From CAVWQV01 sp963757115 (GTDB lineage: Bacteria; Pseudomonadota; Alphaproteobacteria; Acetobacterales; Acetobacteraceae), in assembly GCA_963757115.1 (NCBI GenBank), contig CAVWQV010000015.1, positions 1-64,000 of the forward strand: a DNA stretch of 64,000 nt, read 5' to 3'. Below, one piece after another: positions 55,078-64,000 of the stretch. The notes under the pieces are model-generated. The model was not told the DNA's origin. It saw only the letters and a list, made by a program, of their open reading frames with translations, and did no database searches. The position numbers were made by a program, and so were the translations under genes. How positions within the stretch are numbered: the stretch's first letter is position 1; each line of letters starts with the position of its first letter.

Positions 55078-56978
55078 TGCGCAAGCCGGTGCGTCGGCCA
55101 TGGCGGGTGCGGGAGGGCGATGGCGAGACGCGAGCCGGGCTCTTCACTCGGCGGGCGCTGCTGCTGGCGGGCGGCCAAGTGACGGTGCTCGGCGTGCTCG
55201 TGGGCAAGCTCTATCAGGTGCAGGTGCTCGAGGGCGCGCGCTACGCCACCCTGGCGGAGGAGAACCGCGTCAGCGCGCGGCTGATCGCGCCGCCGCGTGG
55301 CCGGCTCCTCGACCGGGCGGGCGTCGTGGTCGCGGGCAACCGGCTGAACTGGCGCGCCCTCCTGGTCGCGGAGGAAACCGAGGACGTTTCGGCGACGCTC
55401 GACAGCTTCGCGCGCCTGCTATCGCTGCCCGACCACGAGCGCGGCCGGATCGAGCGCGAGCTGCACCGTCATCGCCGGTTCGTCCCCGTGGTGGTGAGCG
55501 ATTTCCTGAACTGGGAGGAGATGGCGCGCATCGAGGTGAACGCCCCCGATCTCCCCGGCATCGTCATCGACGTGGGCACCACGCGCCAATATCCGTTCGG
55601 CGACAAGCTCGCCCATGTCGTCGGCTACGTGGCCCCGCCGAACGAGGCCGACATGGGCGACGATCCGATGCTGGAGCTGCCGGGCGTGCGGGTCGGCCGC
55701 GCGGGGATGGAGAAGGCGCAGGAACTTGCGTTGCGTGGCCGCGCGGGCGTGGTGGAGCTCGAAGTCAACGCCGTCGGCCGCGCTATTCGCGAGCTCGACC
55801 ACGAGGAGGGCGTGCCCGGTCAAGACGTGACCCTCACGATCGACGCCGGCTTGCAGGACGTGGTGCTCGCGCGCCTCGGCAACGAAAGCGCCAGCGCCGT
55901 GGTGATGGACTGCCGCAACGGCGAAGTCATGGCGATGGCCACCAATCCCTCCTTCGATCCCAGCCTGTTCGACGCGGGCGTATCGTCGGCGCAATGGATC
56001 GAATGGACCCGCAATCGGCGCGCTCCGCTCATCAACAAAGCATCGGCCGGTCTCTATGCGCCCGGCTCCACCTTCAAGATGGCCGTGGCGCTGGCGGCAC
56101 TCGAGAGTCGCGCCATCACCCCATCCGACCGGGTGAACTGCCCCGGCTATCTCGACCTCGGCAACACGCGCTTTCATTGCTGGCGCAAGGGCGGCCATGG
56201 CTCGCTCGACCTGCTGGGCGGCCTCAAGCACAGCTGCGACGTCTACTTCTACGATGTGGCCCGACGCACCGGCATCGACCACATCGCCGCGATGTCCAAT
56301 CGGCTCGGCCTCGGCGTCGCGCTGCCGACGGACCTGCCGGGCTCTCGCGCCGGCCTGATCCCGACGCGGGCGTGGCGCATCGCCAAGGGCCATCCCTGGA
56401 ACCTCGGCGACACGGTGGTGAGTGGCATCGGCCAGGGCTACATCCAGGTAACGCCCTTGCAGCTCGCCACCTACGCGTCCCGCGTCGCCACCGGACGTGC
56501 CGTCGTGCCCCACCTGACGCGCAAGGTCGGCGGCAGCGAGCAGCCCGAGGGGAACCCCGACCATTGGCCACTGCTCGCGCTGTCCGAGAAGGCGCTCGGA
56601 GTAGTGCGGGCCGGCATGCGGGCCGTGGTCAACGACGCGGGCGGCACCGCGCCCGGTGCACGCATCCCGGCGCGCCTTGGATTGCTCGCCGGCAAGACCG
56701 GCTCTTCGCAGGTCCGGCGCGTGTCGCGGGAAGCGCGCGAGCACGGCTTCAAATCAGAGAAGCTGCCGTGGGAGTTCCGGCCGCACGCTCTGTTCGTCGC
56801 CTACGCCCCCTACGACAGCCCGCGCTACGCGCTGGCGGTGGTTGTCGAGCACGGCAACGCGGGCGCTGCCGCCGCCGCACCAGTCGCGCGCGACATTATG
56901 GTGGAAACGCTTACCCGCGATCCGGCGCGGACACCCGGCCCCGCGGCGAACCAAGTGGCGGACAAGGGCGGGACCTGA
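55077..56978 (+). CDS. mrdA: Penicillin-binding protein 2
   Basis: The 633-residue transpeptidase of the elongasome has one N-terminal membrane helix (LLLAGGQVTVLGVLVG) and a dimerisation domain (EENRVSARLIAPPRGRLLDRAG). The penicillin-binding domain has PGSTFKMAVAL (SxxK), HSCDVYFYDVA (SxD/N) and LAGKTGSSQV (KTG). Length and frame are normal. It cross-links lateral peptidoglycan together with RodA, the next gene. Confidence 0.95.
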   Translation: MRKPVRRPWRVREGDGETRAGLFTRRALLLAGGQVTVLGVLVGKLYQVQVLEGARYATLAEENRVSARLIAPPRGRLLDRAGVVVAGNRLNWRALLVAEETEDVSATLDSFARLLSLPDHERGRIERELHRHRRFVPVVVSDFLNWEEMARIEVNAPDLPGIVIDVGTTRQYPFGDKLAHVVGYVAPPNEADMGDDPMLELPGVRVGRAGMEKAQELALRGRAGVVELEVNAVGRAIRELDHEEGVPGQDVTLTIDAGLQDVVLARLGNESASAVVMDCRNGEVMAMATNPSFDPSLFDAGVSSAQWIEWTRNRRAPLINKASAGLYAPGSTFKMAVALAALESRAITPSDRVNCPGYLDLGNTRFHCWRKGGHGSLDLLGGLKHSCDVYFYDVARRTGIDHIAAMSNRLGLGVALPTDLPGSRAGLIPTRAWRIAKGHPWNLGDTVVSGIGQGYIQVTPLQLATYASRVATGRAVVPHLTRKVGGSEQPEGNPDHWPLLALSEKALGVVRAGMRAVVNDAGGTAPGARIPARLGLLAGKTGSSQVRRVSREAREHGFKSEKLPWEFRPHALFVAYAPYDSPRYALAVVVEHGNAGAAAAAPVARDIMVETLTRDPARTPGPAANQVADKGGT

Positions 56979-57019
56979 GCATCGCGCGGCCGCCCAGAAT
57001 GGCTTGCGGAGGCGCGCTG

Positions 57020-58162
57020 ATGGAGCGCCGGCTGCTTCGGGACACCTCGCTCGGCCTGTCCGGCAAGCTGTGGCGGATCAGCTGGCTTTACGTGCTGCTG
57101 CTATGCGGGCTGGCCGGGGTCGGCTACGTCGCGCTTTACAGCGCCGCGGGCGGCTCACCGGAACCCTACGCCGCCCGACACGCGCTCCGTTTCGCGATCG
57201 GGCTCGTGCTGATGTTGAGCATTGCACTGATCGACATCCGCTTCATCGCCCGGCTCGCCTGGCCGGTTTACGGCTTGTCGATCGGGCTGCTGATCCTCGT
57301 CGAGCGAATGGGGCATGTCGGCAAGGGGGCGCAGCGATGGATCGAGCTCGGCGGGCTGCAGTTGCAGCCGAGCGAGCTTGCCAAGCTCGGGCTTGTGCTG
57401 GTGCTCGCCGCCTGGTTCCACCGCGCCACCATCGAACGGGTCGGCAATCCACTATTCCTGCTCCCGCCGGTGCTGATGGTGCTCCTACCCGTCGGGCTGA
57501 TCCTGAAGGAACCCAATCTCGGAACGGCGGTCATCACCGCCCTCGTCGGCGGGGCGGTGTTCTGCGGCGCGGGCGTGCGCTGGTGGATGTTCCTGCTGGT
57601 GGCGGCACCCCTGCCGTTTGCCGCCAAGCTGGCCTACGGCTTCCTCCATGACTACCAGAGAGCCCGCATCGACACCTTTTTAAGTCCGGAAAGCGACCCG
57701 CTGGGCGCCGGCTACAACATCATCCAGTCCAAGATCGCCTTGGGCGCGGGCGGGATGTGGGGCAAAGGATTCCTGCAGGGCACGCAGGGGCACCTCAACT
57801 TCCTGCCCGAAAAGCAGACGGACTTCATCTTCACCATGCTGGGCGAGGAGTTCGGCTTCGTCGGCGGCGCGGCATTGCTTGGGCTGCTGCTGTTGATCAC
57901 GCTCGGAGCCATGCTGATGGCAATCCGCTGCCAAAACCAATTCGGCCGCCTCGTGGCCCTCGGCATCGCCAGCAACTTCTTCTTGTACGTGTTCGTCAAT
58001 GTCGCCATGGTGACGGGGGTGATCCCGGTGGGCGGCGTACCGCTGCCCCTCGTGTCGCACGGCGGATCGGCCATGATCACCGTCATGGCCGGGTTCGGGG
58101 TTCTTATGTCCGTTCACGTGCATCGCAACGTCGAGTTCACCGAACGCCGGGGCGAGATCTGA
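57020..58162 (+). CDS. rodA: Elongasome peptidoglycan glycosyltransferase RodA
   Basis: From ATG 57020, behind GGAGG, the product is 380 residues with ten membrane helices of the SEDS family. Conserved stretches include QRWIELGGLQLQPSELAK, KEPNLGTAVI, YQRARIDTFLSPESDPLGAGYNIIQSKIALGAGG, GHLNFLPEKQTDFIFTMLGEEFGFVG and GVPLPLVSHGGSAM. The catalytic Asp lies in the QTDFIF segment. RodA polymerises glycan with PBP2. An in-frame ATG at 56999 is less likely. Confidence 0.95.
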   Translation: MERRLLRDTSLGLSGKLWRISWLYVLLLCGLAGVGYVALYSAAGGSPEPYAARHALRFAIGLVLMLSIALIDIRFIARLAWPVYGLSIGLLILVERMGHVGKGAQRWIELGGLQLQPSELAKLGLVLVLAAWFHRATIERVGNPLFLLPPVLMVLLPVGLILKEPNLGTAVITALVGGAVFCGAGVRWWMFLLVAAPLPFAAKLAYGFLHDYQRARIDTFLSPESDPLGAGYNIIQSKIALGAGGMWGKGFLQGTQGHLNFLPEKQTDFIFTMLGEEFGFVGGAALLGLLLLITLGAMLMAIRCQNQFGRLVALGIASNFFLYVFVNVAMVTGVIPVGGVPLPLVSHGGSAMITVMAGFGVLMSVHVHRNVEFTERRGEI

Positions 58163-58686
58163 CCCGGACCCACCCGCTGCTCGGCGCTTACCGACGCACC
58201 TCCTACGAAGCCGGCGAGGTCGCGGTGCGGATCGGGCGGCGTTCGGCCGCTTGCGACCGATTGCTTCAGCGACTTGAAAGCAGGACGGGGGCCTTCGTCA
58301 CCGCCTGGAACCCGCGCGGTCGGCGCCGGCCGACGGGCTGGAATCGACGACTGCAGACCGCTCTGCTCATGCACGCTCGACGTTTTCCGGTCGTGCATGG
58401 GCGTGGCCGCGCACTCCGTGGCTCGTGGTCGGAGGAGCACGTGTTGATCGCGGCGGACCCGCGTCGGCTCGTTGTGCTCGCACGCCGCTTCCGGCAATGC
58501 GCGGTCGTGACCGTCGCCCGAGAGCGATCCGCGCGCCTGACACTCGTTCAGCCGTGGTTTGGTGATGGCCAGTGCGGCGTTACATCCGATCCAGTTGCAC
58601 GGCTACCAGCCCGAGGCCGATCTTGCGGCTGTCCGTATCGCCGTCATGGCCGACCGGGTTGGCCGCGTCCTGATCGACGAACGTGA
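58159..58686 (+). CDS. DUF3293-like protein with uncertain ends
   Basis: The frame after rodA codes for PLLGAYRRTSYEAGEVAVRIG, GAFVTAWNPRGRRRPTGWNRRLQTALL, GRALRGSWSEEHVLIAADP and VVLARRFRQCAVVTVA. The TAWNPxG, W-EE and RRFxQ-A elements match DUF3293, a small family of unknown function. No ATG, GTG or TTG is available; the first in-frame candidate is CTG at 58159, overlapping the rodA stop as CTGA. The 3' end runs 107 bases into the opposite membrane-protein gene, which suggests a frame error near 58560. So the body is supported but neither end is. Confidence 0.65.
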   Translation: MTRTHPLLGAYRRTSYEAGEVAVRIGRRSAACDRLLQRLESRTGAFVTAWNPRGRRRPTGWNRRLQTALLMHARRFPVVHGRGRALRGSWSEEHVLIAADPRRLVVLARRFRQCAVVTVARERSARLTLVQPWFGDGQCGVTSDPVARLPARGRSCGCPYRRHGRPGWPRPDRRT

Positions 58687-60715
58687 CCTCGAACGGATCC
58701 TTGGCGTCGGCCGGCGGCTGCAGCACGAGCTGATACGCGCCGATGTTCGCCGAGACCGCCCAGATCGCCGCCGGGTGACCGTTGGCCAAGACCAGGACGC
58801 GATGTGGTCTTGCCGGAGATGGCGCGTCGGCGGCGGCCCAGACCGTCATGCGCAGCGTCCCCCGGCCACCCTGGGGCAGAAAGCGCAACGACGCGATTGG
58901 GCCGCCCCAGCGCCCCCATGCTTCCGGCGCGAACCAACCGTCTCCGAGCAGCGCGTCGCCGGTCCCGCCCATGCGGAGCGATAATGGTCCGCCGGTCGCA
59001 ACGAGATGGATCGGCCGATAATCCGACAGATCACGGTACCAACGCCCGGTGCGAAGATCGGCGCCACAGACCCGCTCCAGCCCGTGCGACCGCGCATAGG
59101 CGGCGAGCCGAGGGAGATAGCTGGATTGGCTGGGGGCCGCCGCATCCCAGTCCGGTGGGTGAAATGTCGAGGTGCCGTTGATCGTCCGGATTTGAGCAAC
59201 CTCGGCGATCAACATCGCATTCGCGTTGGCGCTCGATGTCTGTTGCGATGTGTCCTCCTCCGGGTCTTCGGATCGGGCGGACAAGACCGCGAAAACGCCG
59301 CATTCCGGCGGTGGCGGCAATATAGCGTCAAGCTGCCCAAGCTCATGCGTCCGGTCCAGCTTGGCGACATTGGGGCCGGTGCTGATCTGTTCGGCCACAA
59401 GTAGCAATGCCAGCACGGCGGCGAGAGCGGGCCGCGTGTCGCTCACCCGTTGTAGCCAGAGCAGAACGACGCACAGCACAGGCCCCGCCAGCATGATCCA
59501 GGCCCGCGCCACCACGCGGATCGCCTTGGCTCCCGGGACCAGGCGGTAGACGAGCCGCCAGCCGGTCGCGCCATGGAACGTGAGCGTGAGAACGTAGACG
59601 GCTACGATCGCCGCAATCACGGGCCGCCCCGCGGGCCACCTTCGCCAGGAGAGCGCTGCGGCGAGGAAACAGCCGATCTGCACCGGGGGCCAGCCGACGA
59701 TCCGCTCCGCCGTATCGACGTGGCCTAGGTAGCGGTCTGCCCAGCCAAACAGAACGTCGCCCGGCCCGAGCCGGATGGTGTCGCCAAGCGTGGGGAGATA
59801 GGGGCGGAGTGCCGCGAAGCTGTGCATTCCCGTCTGTTGTGCCTTGGGCAGGTAGAGCGCGAGAAAGGGCAGGGATGCCGCCGCGAAAACGACGGTGGTC
59901 GCGAGCACCACCTTCCACTCCCGCCGCAGGACGATGAATGCGCGATCGCGGAGATCGGCGCGGAGGATCAGCGACGCTCCTGACAGCACCGCGGCGAAGA
60001 ACGCCAGCAGCCATATCATATAGAAGGCGGTCAGCAGCCACGCCCCGGTCAGCGCGGCCAAGGCGGTGCCCCAGCCCAGGGCTGCACGCTGCTGCCCGCG
60101 CTCCAGTGCTCGAAGAAACGATAGGCTCAGCAACCCGGCACTTGGTGCCAGCGCCACGCTCAGGATCTGCGAATGGGCGGACTGCTGGAACGTGCTGATG
60201 CTCAAGGTGAACAGGGCGGCCCCGAGCATCGCCCAGAACGGGCCGAGGCCGAGGCCGCGCACGGCAAACCGATAGGCCGTTGCGAACCCCAGCACGCGCA
60301 AGGTGATGAAAACGGCCTCCGCGGCCAGGAACGGATCGAAGCCGATAGCTCGAAACAGCGCGTAGGCGAGGCCGTACAGGAAGTATCCGTCATTGTAGGC
60401 TAGCGTGCCGGGGTGCGGATAGAAGTAGGCGGTCGTGTCCCACGTCTCGTGGCCGCGCACGACATTGAACCAATGTTCGAGAATGCTGATCTGGATGAGG
60501 CCGTCGAGCCGGTCGCCCGTGACAAACCGGAACTGCGACATCAGCTGCACGGCAAACACCGCGCTCACCGAAAGCGCGAGGGCCAGGAGAAACGTCGGAA
60601 GCTGAAGCCGCTGCTTGATAGAGAAGGCGGCTCGGTTTTCCCGCGTTCCCGTCAGAACCGCGGAAGCCGCGGACGGCAGCCCGGGCCGCCTCGAGCGGCT
60701 CTCAAAGCAGGTCAT
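58580..60715 (-). CDS. Large integral membrane protein, glycosyltransferase-like
   Basis: The 711-residue protein has an N-terminal anchor, then about eleven more hydrophobic helices up to near residue 460, and a C-terminal soluble part of about 240 residues that should face the periplasm. GDRLDGLIQISILEHWFNVVRG, in the first loop, has the acidic residue position used by GT-C enzymes, and WDTTAYFYPHPGTLAYNDGYFLYG follows. The layout resembles GT39/YfhO-like lipid-linked sugar transferases, but no motif fixes the reaction. It overlaps the lipoprotein gene upstream by 14 bases. Function is inferred only at fold level. Confidence 0.7.
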   Translation of the reverse strand: MTCFESRSRRPGLPSAASAVLTGTRENRAAFSIKQRLQLPTFLLALALSVSAVFAVQLMSQFRFVTGDRLDGLIQISILEHWFNVVRGHETWDTTAYFYPHPGTLAYNDGYFLYGLAYALFRAIGFDPFLAAEAVFITLRVLGFATAYRFAVRGLGLGPFWAMLGAALFTLSISTFQQSAHSQILSVALAPSAGLLSLSFLRALERGQQRAALGWGTALAALTGAWLLTAFYMIWLLAFFAAVLSGASLILRADLRDRAFIVLRREWKVVLATTVVFAAASLPFLALYLPKAQQTGMHSFAALRPYLPTLGDTIRLGPGDVLFGWADRYLGHVDTAERIVGWPPVQIGCFLAAALSWRRWPAGRPVIAAIVAVYVLTLTFHGATGWRLVYRLVPGAKAIRVVARAWIMLAGPVLCVVLLWLQRVSDTRPALAAVLALLLVAEQISTGPNVAKLDRTHELGQLDAILPPPPECGVFAVLSARSEDPEEDTSQQTSSANANAMLIAEVAQIRTINGTSTFHPPDWDAAAPSQSSYLPRLAAYARSHGLERVCGADLRTGRWYRDLSDYRPIHLVATGGPLSLRMGGTGDALLGDGWFAPEAWGRWGGPIASLRFLPQGGRGTLRMTVWAAADAPSPARPHRVLVLANGHPAAIWAVSANIGAYQLVLQPPADAKDPFEVTFVDQDAANPVGHDGDTDSRKIGLGLVAVQLDRM

Positions 60716-61043
60716 CCGGCAGTTGGTTCACCATCGGCCGGGGCAGTTCCGGGGAGCCGGGGTCGGGGCAACGAAATCGTACGGAGTAGGTCAGCCCGTT
60801 CGAGAATGTGTCCGTGCCGACTTGATCGCCGAGCGATTCGAAACGCTTGCCGCGCGAGGTGCAGAAAGCGCGCGCCTCTTCCAAAGCCGCGTTCTGCACC
60901 AGCAGCAAGCCAGTATCGCTGGCCGGGGCCCGCGCATTTACCACGAAACTGTCAGCGCCGCTGCTCTTTACTCCGGGTTCGGAGACGCACCCGGCACTCG
61001 CACATATCAATGCCACTGTACTCAGCGACCGTGCGGCTTTCAT
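60702..61043 (-). CDS. Small lipoprotein of unknown function
   Basis: From ATG 61043 (MKAARSLSTVALICASAGC) the product is 113 residues with lipobox ASAGC. The mature part contains ADSFVVNARAPASDTGLLLVQNAALEEARAFC and a C-terminal YSVRFRCPDPGSPELPRP, a short alpha/beta domain with a possible disulphide. Similar small lipoproteins are found across Proteobacteria without known function. It overlaps the membrane-protein gene downstream by 14 bases, so they are probably co-transcribed. Confidence 0.75.
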   Translation of the reverse strand: MKAARSLSTVALICASAGCVSEPGVKSSGADSFVVNARAPASDTGLLLVQNAALEEARAFCTSRGKRFESLGDQVGTDTFSNGLTYSVRFRCPDPGSPELPRPMVNQLPDDLL

Positions 61044-61154
61044 CCAACTGCCCCCGACAAGTAGGGGGAGTGTAGCGACCCGGTCCAAACAAGAAAGCCT
61101 CGGTGGACGGTAGCGGACGGTCTCCGCTGTGTTGCCTCCGGCTTCACCCCAACC

Positions 61155-62028
61155 TCAAGCCCGCTTGCGGGCGGGCTTTCGCGCCGGGGTGGCGGCAGCG
61201 GCCTTCGGTGCTGCCTTTTTCGGCGGCGGCTTCGGCTTATCCGTGGTTTGCCCGAGGCTCTTCTTCAGCGCGGCCATCAAATCAACCACGTTGCCGCGGT
61301 CCGGCTCTTCTTCGGCCTCGGGTTCGAGGCCCTCGCCCTTGAGCTTGGCCTCGATCACCGCTCGCAGCCGGGTCTCGTAGCGATCCTCGACATCTGCGGG
61401 ATCGTAACTTCCGGTCTGACGATCAACCAGCTGGGTCGCAAGTTTCACCATCTCGGGGTCCGGCTTGCCGGCCGGGAGCTCGTCAAACAGCTCCTTCGGG
61501 CTGTTCAGGTCGCGCTCCTCGTGCAGCGTATGGACCACCATCCCGTTCTGCATCGGCATGATGGCGATGGTCCGCTCGCGCCCAGCCATTACCACGCGGG
61601 AGAGCGCGACCCGCCCGGTCTCCGCAATCGCCTCGCGTAGCACAACGTAGACGTCGCGGCCGGCATCGCCGTCCGGCACCAGGTAGTAGCTGCTGTCGTA
61701 ATAGATTGGGTCGATCGATTCCGCGTCGACGAACTTCTCGATCGTTATGGTCGAGGAACTCTCCACTCGCGCGCTGTCGAAATCCTCCTTGTTCATGATG
61801 AGGTAGTGGTCCTTCTTGAACTCGTACCCCTTCACGAGATCGCTGCGCGACAGCTCTTCGTCGGTCTCGGCGTCCAAGGTGATCATCCGCACCCGATGGC
61901 CGGTTTTCGGATTGATGAAGTGGAAGCGGAGATTGCCCCGCTCGTGCCGTGGCATTGTGCAGCGCGACGGGGCACGAGACGAGGGCGAGTCGGAGATGCC
62001 CGCGCCAGATAGGTCGTGTCGCCATCAT
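61155..62028 (-). CDS. ku: Ku protein for non-homologous end joining, frameshifted
   Basis: The N-terminal piece reads MATRPIWRGHLRLALVSCPVALHNATARAG. After a frame change near 61955 it continues with NLRFHFINPKTGHRVRMITLD, LVKGYEFKKDHYLIMNKEDFD, SSSTITIEKFVDAESIDPIYYDSSYYLVPD and LPAGKPDPEMVKLATQLVD, the bacterial Ku core. One extra G in the GCGGGGCAATC run accounts for the break. The C terminus is lysine/proline/alanine-rich (KPPPKKAAPKAAAATP), as in DNA-binding tails of Ku. The restored length is 290 residues. Its start overlaps the ligD stop, so the two form an end-joining operon. Confidence 0.93.
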
Positions 62029-64000
62029 CGCCTCCGCTTGTTGGCCGCAGCCTCCGGGATCGGCTGCGCGCTATCCTCGAAGCCTTTCCAAGGATCGGCA
62101 CGCTGCTTCTCGAGCCGCCGCGGCACGGTGGCGAGGGTGAAGGCAGCCGGATCGAGCGTGTCCGTCACCTCCCGCCAAGCAAGCCGCGTAGCGACCGTAG
62201 CACCGGGTCGTGCCCGGGGCGATAGGGAGGCGACCGCGGTCGAGCCGAGACCGTTGCGCAGCCAATCGACCAGAATCTTCCCGCGCCGTTCGACTTTCGG
62301 CAGCCGAGACACGTAGCGTTCGGGGCTGTCGCCCGCCATCGTTTCGGCGAACGCCCGGCACCAGGCGCGCGCCGTGTCCCAGTCCGCCCTTGGCTCAACG
62401 GGAGCCACCACGTGCAATCCCTTGCCGCCCGTCGTGCGGCAGAACGCGGCGAAGCCCGCCTGCTTGAGGCGCTCGCGCACCTCATGGGCGGCGCGTACGA
62501 CCTCAGGGAAGGCCACGTCGTCTCCGGGATCGAGGTCGAACACGACCCGGTCGGGGTGTGCCGCGTCCGGCTCGCGCGACCCCCAGGCATGCAGCTCGAT
62601 CGCCGAAACCTGGGCGCAGGCGAGCAGGCCCGACACGTCGTCGAGCACCAAATACGGTCCCTTCCCGACCTGCCCGGCCCGTATCTGCGTCGGGAACCCG
62701 GGTTTGGCGTGCTTCTGGAAGAAGTGCTCGCCCGCGATGCCTTCGGGGCAGCGCACCAGCGCCAAGGGGCGGCCGGCGATCTCCTGGAGCGCCTGCGGTG
62801 CAACGGCCAACCAATACTCCGCAAGGTCGCGTTTGGTGACGCCGGGCCAAAGCTCCCGGTCGGCATGGGTGATCGACATGTCGCCGATCACCTCGCCTCC
62901 GCGAGCGCGTTTCGGAGCGGCGGTGGCGCGAACGTGGGTCGGGCCAGCTGCCGCGCGAACCTCGGCCGGGGCGGCCGTGCGGACGGGCCGCGTCGCCCCG
63001 GACGGCTTGCGGGCGGGCGGCGCCACCTTGACGATCGAGCTCCCCCGGCTGGGACGTCCCACCAGCCTGCGCTTGGCCTCGGGGTCGGCCATCGCCCGAA
63101 CCACCTCGTCGGCTTTCTTGTCCTCGCGCAGACCGAGATAGGTGGCGTGCCGGATGCGGCCCGCCCCCGTCCAGCCGATGAACTGTACCTCCACAACCAG
63201 CTCCGGCCGGACCCAGGCAATCTGCCGGTCCGGCGCCTCATCCGAATAGTACAGGTTTGCCGGCGGAGGGCCGACCAACGGGTCCAGGCGCTCGCGAAGC
63301 GCAATCAGCTCCTTGTCGCTGAACCCGGTGCCCACACCACCCGCGTATTGCATGGCGCCGTCCGGGTCGCGATAGCCGACATGGAGCGAGCCGAGCCCCA
63401 CGCGCGAACCCGCGGGTGGAGTAAAGCCGAGCACGATGAACTCCTCGCGTCCCGGGCATTTTAGCTTGAGCCACGCCTTGTTGCGGCCGGAACGATACGG
63501 CGCGTCCGCCTGCTTGCAGACGATGCCCTCCAACCCGAGCTCGCATGCTTGCCGCTGCATCGCGTCGAGTTCACCGTCGTAATGGTCGCTGAAACGCAGT
63601 GCGCCTTGCCATTGGCAAAGTCCCGCGAGCGCGCGCTTGCGATCGATGAGCCGGCAGTCGCGCAAGTCCCAGCCGTTCAGATACGGGAGGTCGAAGGCGT
63701 AGAAGAACAAGTTGCGGTCGTTGCTTTCGGACAACGCCTGCTGCAGCAGCGCGAAGCTCGAGACGCCGCTCTCGCGCAACGCAACGAGTTCCCCGTCCAG
63801 GATGGCGCTCTCCACCTCGAGCCGTCCGATCGAACGGGCCAAGGTCGGCATCCGGTGCGTCCAGTCGTGCCCGTTTCGGGTCATCAACCGGACGGTGCTG
63901 CCGTCCTTCCAAGCGAGTAGCCGGTATCCGTCGAACTTGAGCTCGCTCAGCCAGCCCGGTGTCGCGGGCGGCTCTTCGACGAATGTTGCAAGCTGCGGGG
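62025..64000 (-). CDS. ligD: ATP-dependent DNA ligase LigD, 5' end beyond the window
   Basis: The frame is open from the right edge (PQLATFVEEPPATPGW, then LKFDGYRLLAWKDG with the ligase lysine in KFDG) to the stop at 62025. The ligase domain continues with ESAILDGELVALRESG, EGIVCKQADAPYRSGRNKAWLKLK and an OB domain (FIGWTGAGRIRHATYLGLREDK). A linker of about 60 residues leads to the polymerase/primase domain: ITHADRELWPGVTKRDLAEYW, VFDLDPGDDVAFPEVV with the metal Asp residues, FCRTTGGKGLHVV and LVDWLRNGLGSTAVA. Any N-terminal nuclease domain would lie outside. At least 657 residues are visible. It seals ends held by Ku. Confidence 0.94.
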   Translation of the reverse strand, partial: PQLATFVEEPPATPGWLSELKFDGYRLLAWKDGSTVRLMTRNGHDWTHRMPTLARSIGRLEVESAILDGELVALRESGVSSFALLQQALSESNDRNLFFYAFDLPYLNGWDLRDCRLIDRKRALAGLCQWQGALRFSDHYDGELDAMQRQACELGLEGIVCKQADAPYRSGRNKAWLKLKCPGREEFIVLGFTPPAGSRVGLGSLHVGYRDPDGAMQYAGGVGTGFSDKELIALRERLDPLVGPPPANLYYSDEAPDRQIAWVRPELVVEVQFIGWTGAGRIRHATYLGLREDKKADEVVRAMADPEAKRRLVGRPSRGSSIVKVAPPARKPSGATRPVRTAAPAEVRAAAGPTHVRATAAPKRARGGEVIGDMSITHADRELWPGVTKRDLAEYWLAVAPQALQEIAGRPLALVRCPEGIAGEHFFQKHAKPGFPTQIRAGQVGKGPYLVLDDVSGLLACAQVSAIELHAWGSREPDAAHPDRVVFDLDPGDDVAFPEVVRAAHEVRERLKQAGFAAFCRTTGGKGLHVVAPVEPRADWDTARAWCRAFAETMAGDSPERYVSRLPKVERRGKILVDWLRNGLGSTAVASLSPRARPGATVATRLAWREVTDTLDPAAFTLATVPRRLEKQRADPWKGFEDSAQPIPEAAANKRRR

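Noticed and set aside
55100..58162. Very long open frame (over 1000 codons) across mrdA and rodA
   Set aside because: Only its last 380 codons are real (rodA); the rest is an alternative frame of mrdA kept open by high G+C content, with Arg/Ala/Gly-rich translation.

Overview
The window is a GC-rich (roughly two-thirds G+C) alphaproteobacterial chromosome segment, most like Rhodospirillales/Acetobacterales. The evidence is a circularly permuted two-piece tmRNA gene with an ANDN...AVAA tag, an alpha-type SspB, a ThyX-type thymidylate synthase, a priA next to atpHAGDC, a DUF484-xerC pair, and mrp/hflKC/degP and mreBCD-mrdA-rodA blocks. No rRNA or tRNA gene, insertion sequence, prophage or CRISPR array was seen.

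Layout. 1-5 kb: a minus-strand secreted-protein operon (DUF1800, DUF1501, YVTN beta-propeller, unknown secreted protein). 5-16.6 kb: a minus-strand, largely overlapping gene set encoding an HpcH/HpaI aldolase, inositol-phosphate synthase, HD-like protein, Trm112-like protein, methyltransferase, Gfo/Idh/MocA oxidoreductase, zinc-ribbon metallo-beta-lactamase-fold protein, YcaO protein, xylose-isomerase-like TIM barrel, GT4 glycosyltransferase and PIG-L deacetylase. A thioredoxin-fold isomerase and a small secreted protein follow. It looks like an uncharacterised biosynthetic locus built on an inositol/amino-sugar core plus a YcaO enzyme, and is the main point of interest. 16.6-31 kb: accessory metabolism and transport (solute-binding protein, ThDP enzyme, GT2, LysR regulator, FMN-binding protein, SDR, MFS, small hydrophilic proteins, a second beta-propeller, DUF4142, EamA, sodium:solute symporter with DUF3311, diiron protein). 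31-44 kb: housekeeping (F1 ATP synthase, priA, DUF484-xerC, queA, VOC protein, fumarase, sspB, permuted ssrA). 44-58 kb: thyX, ribokinase-like kinase, mrp, hflK-hflC-degP, two lipoproteins, an acyl-CoA-ligase relic, mreBCD-mrdA-rodA. 58-64 kb: a DUF3293-like gene, a large membrane protein, a lipoprotein, ku, and ligD running off the right edge.

About twenty reading frames are broken by apparent single-base indels, including genes that should be indispensable (atpD, priA, thyX). Several can be explained by one base in a short run. The simplest reading is that the assembly carries uncorrected indel errors. Frameshifted genes are therefore annotated as single CDSs with the break stated, not as pseudogenes. 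Eight breaks fall within 3 kb (11.2-14.3 kb) of the biosynthetic locus, so true decay there cannot be excluded.
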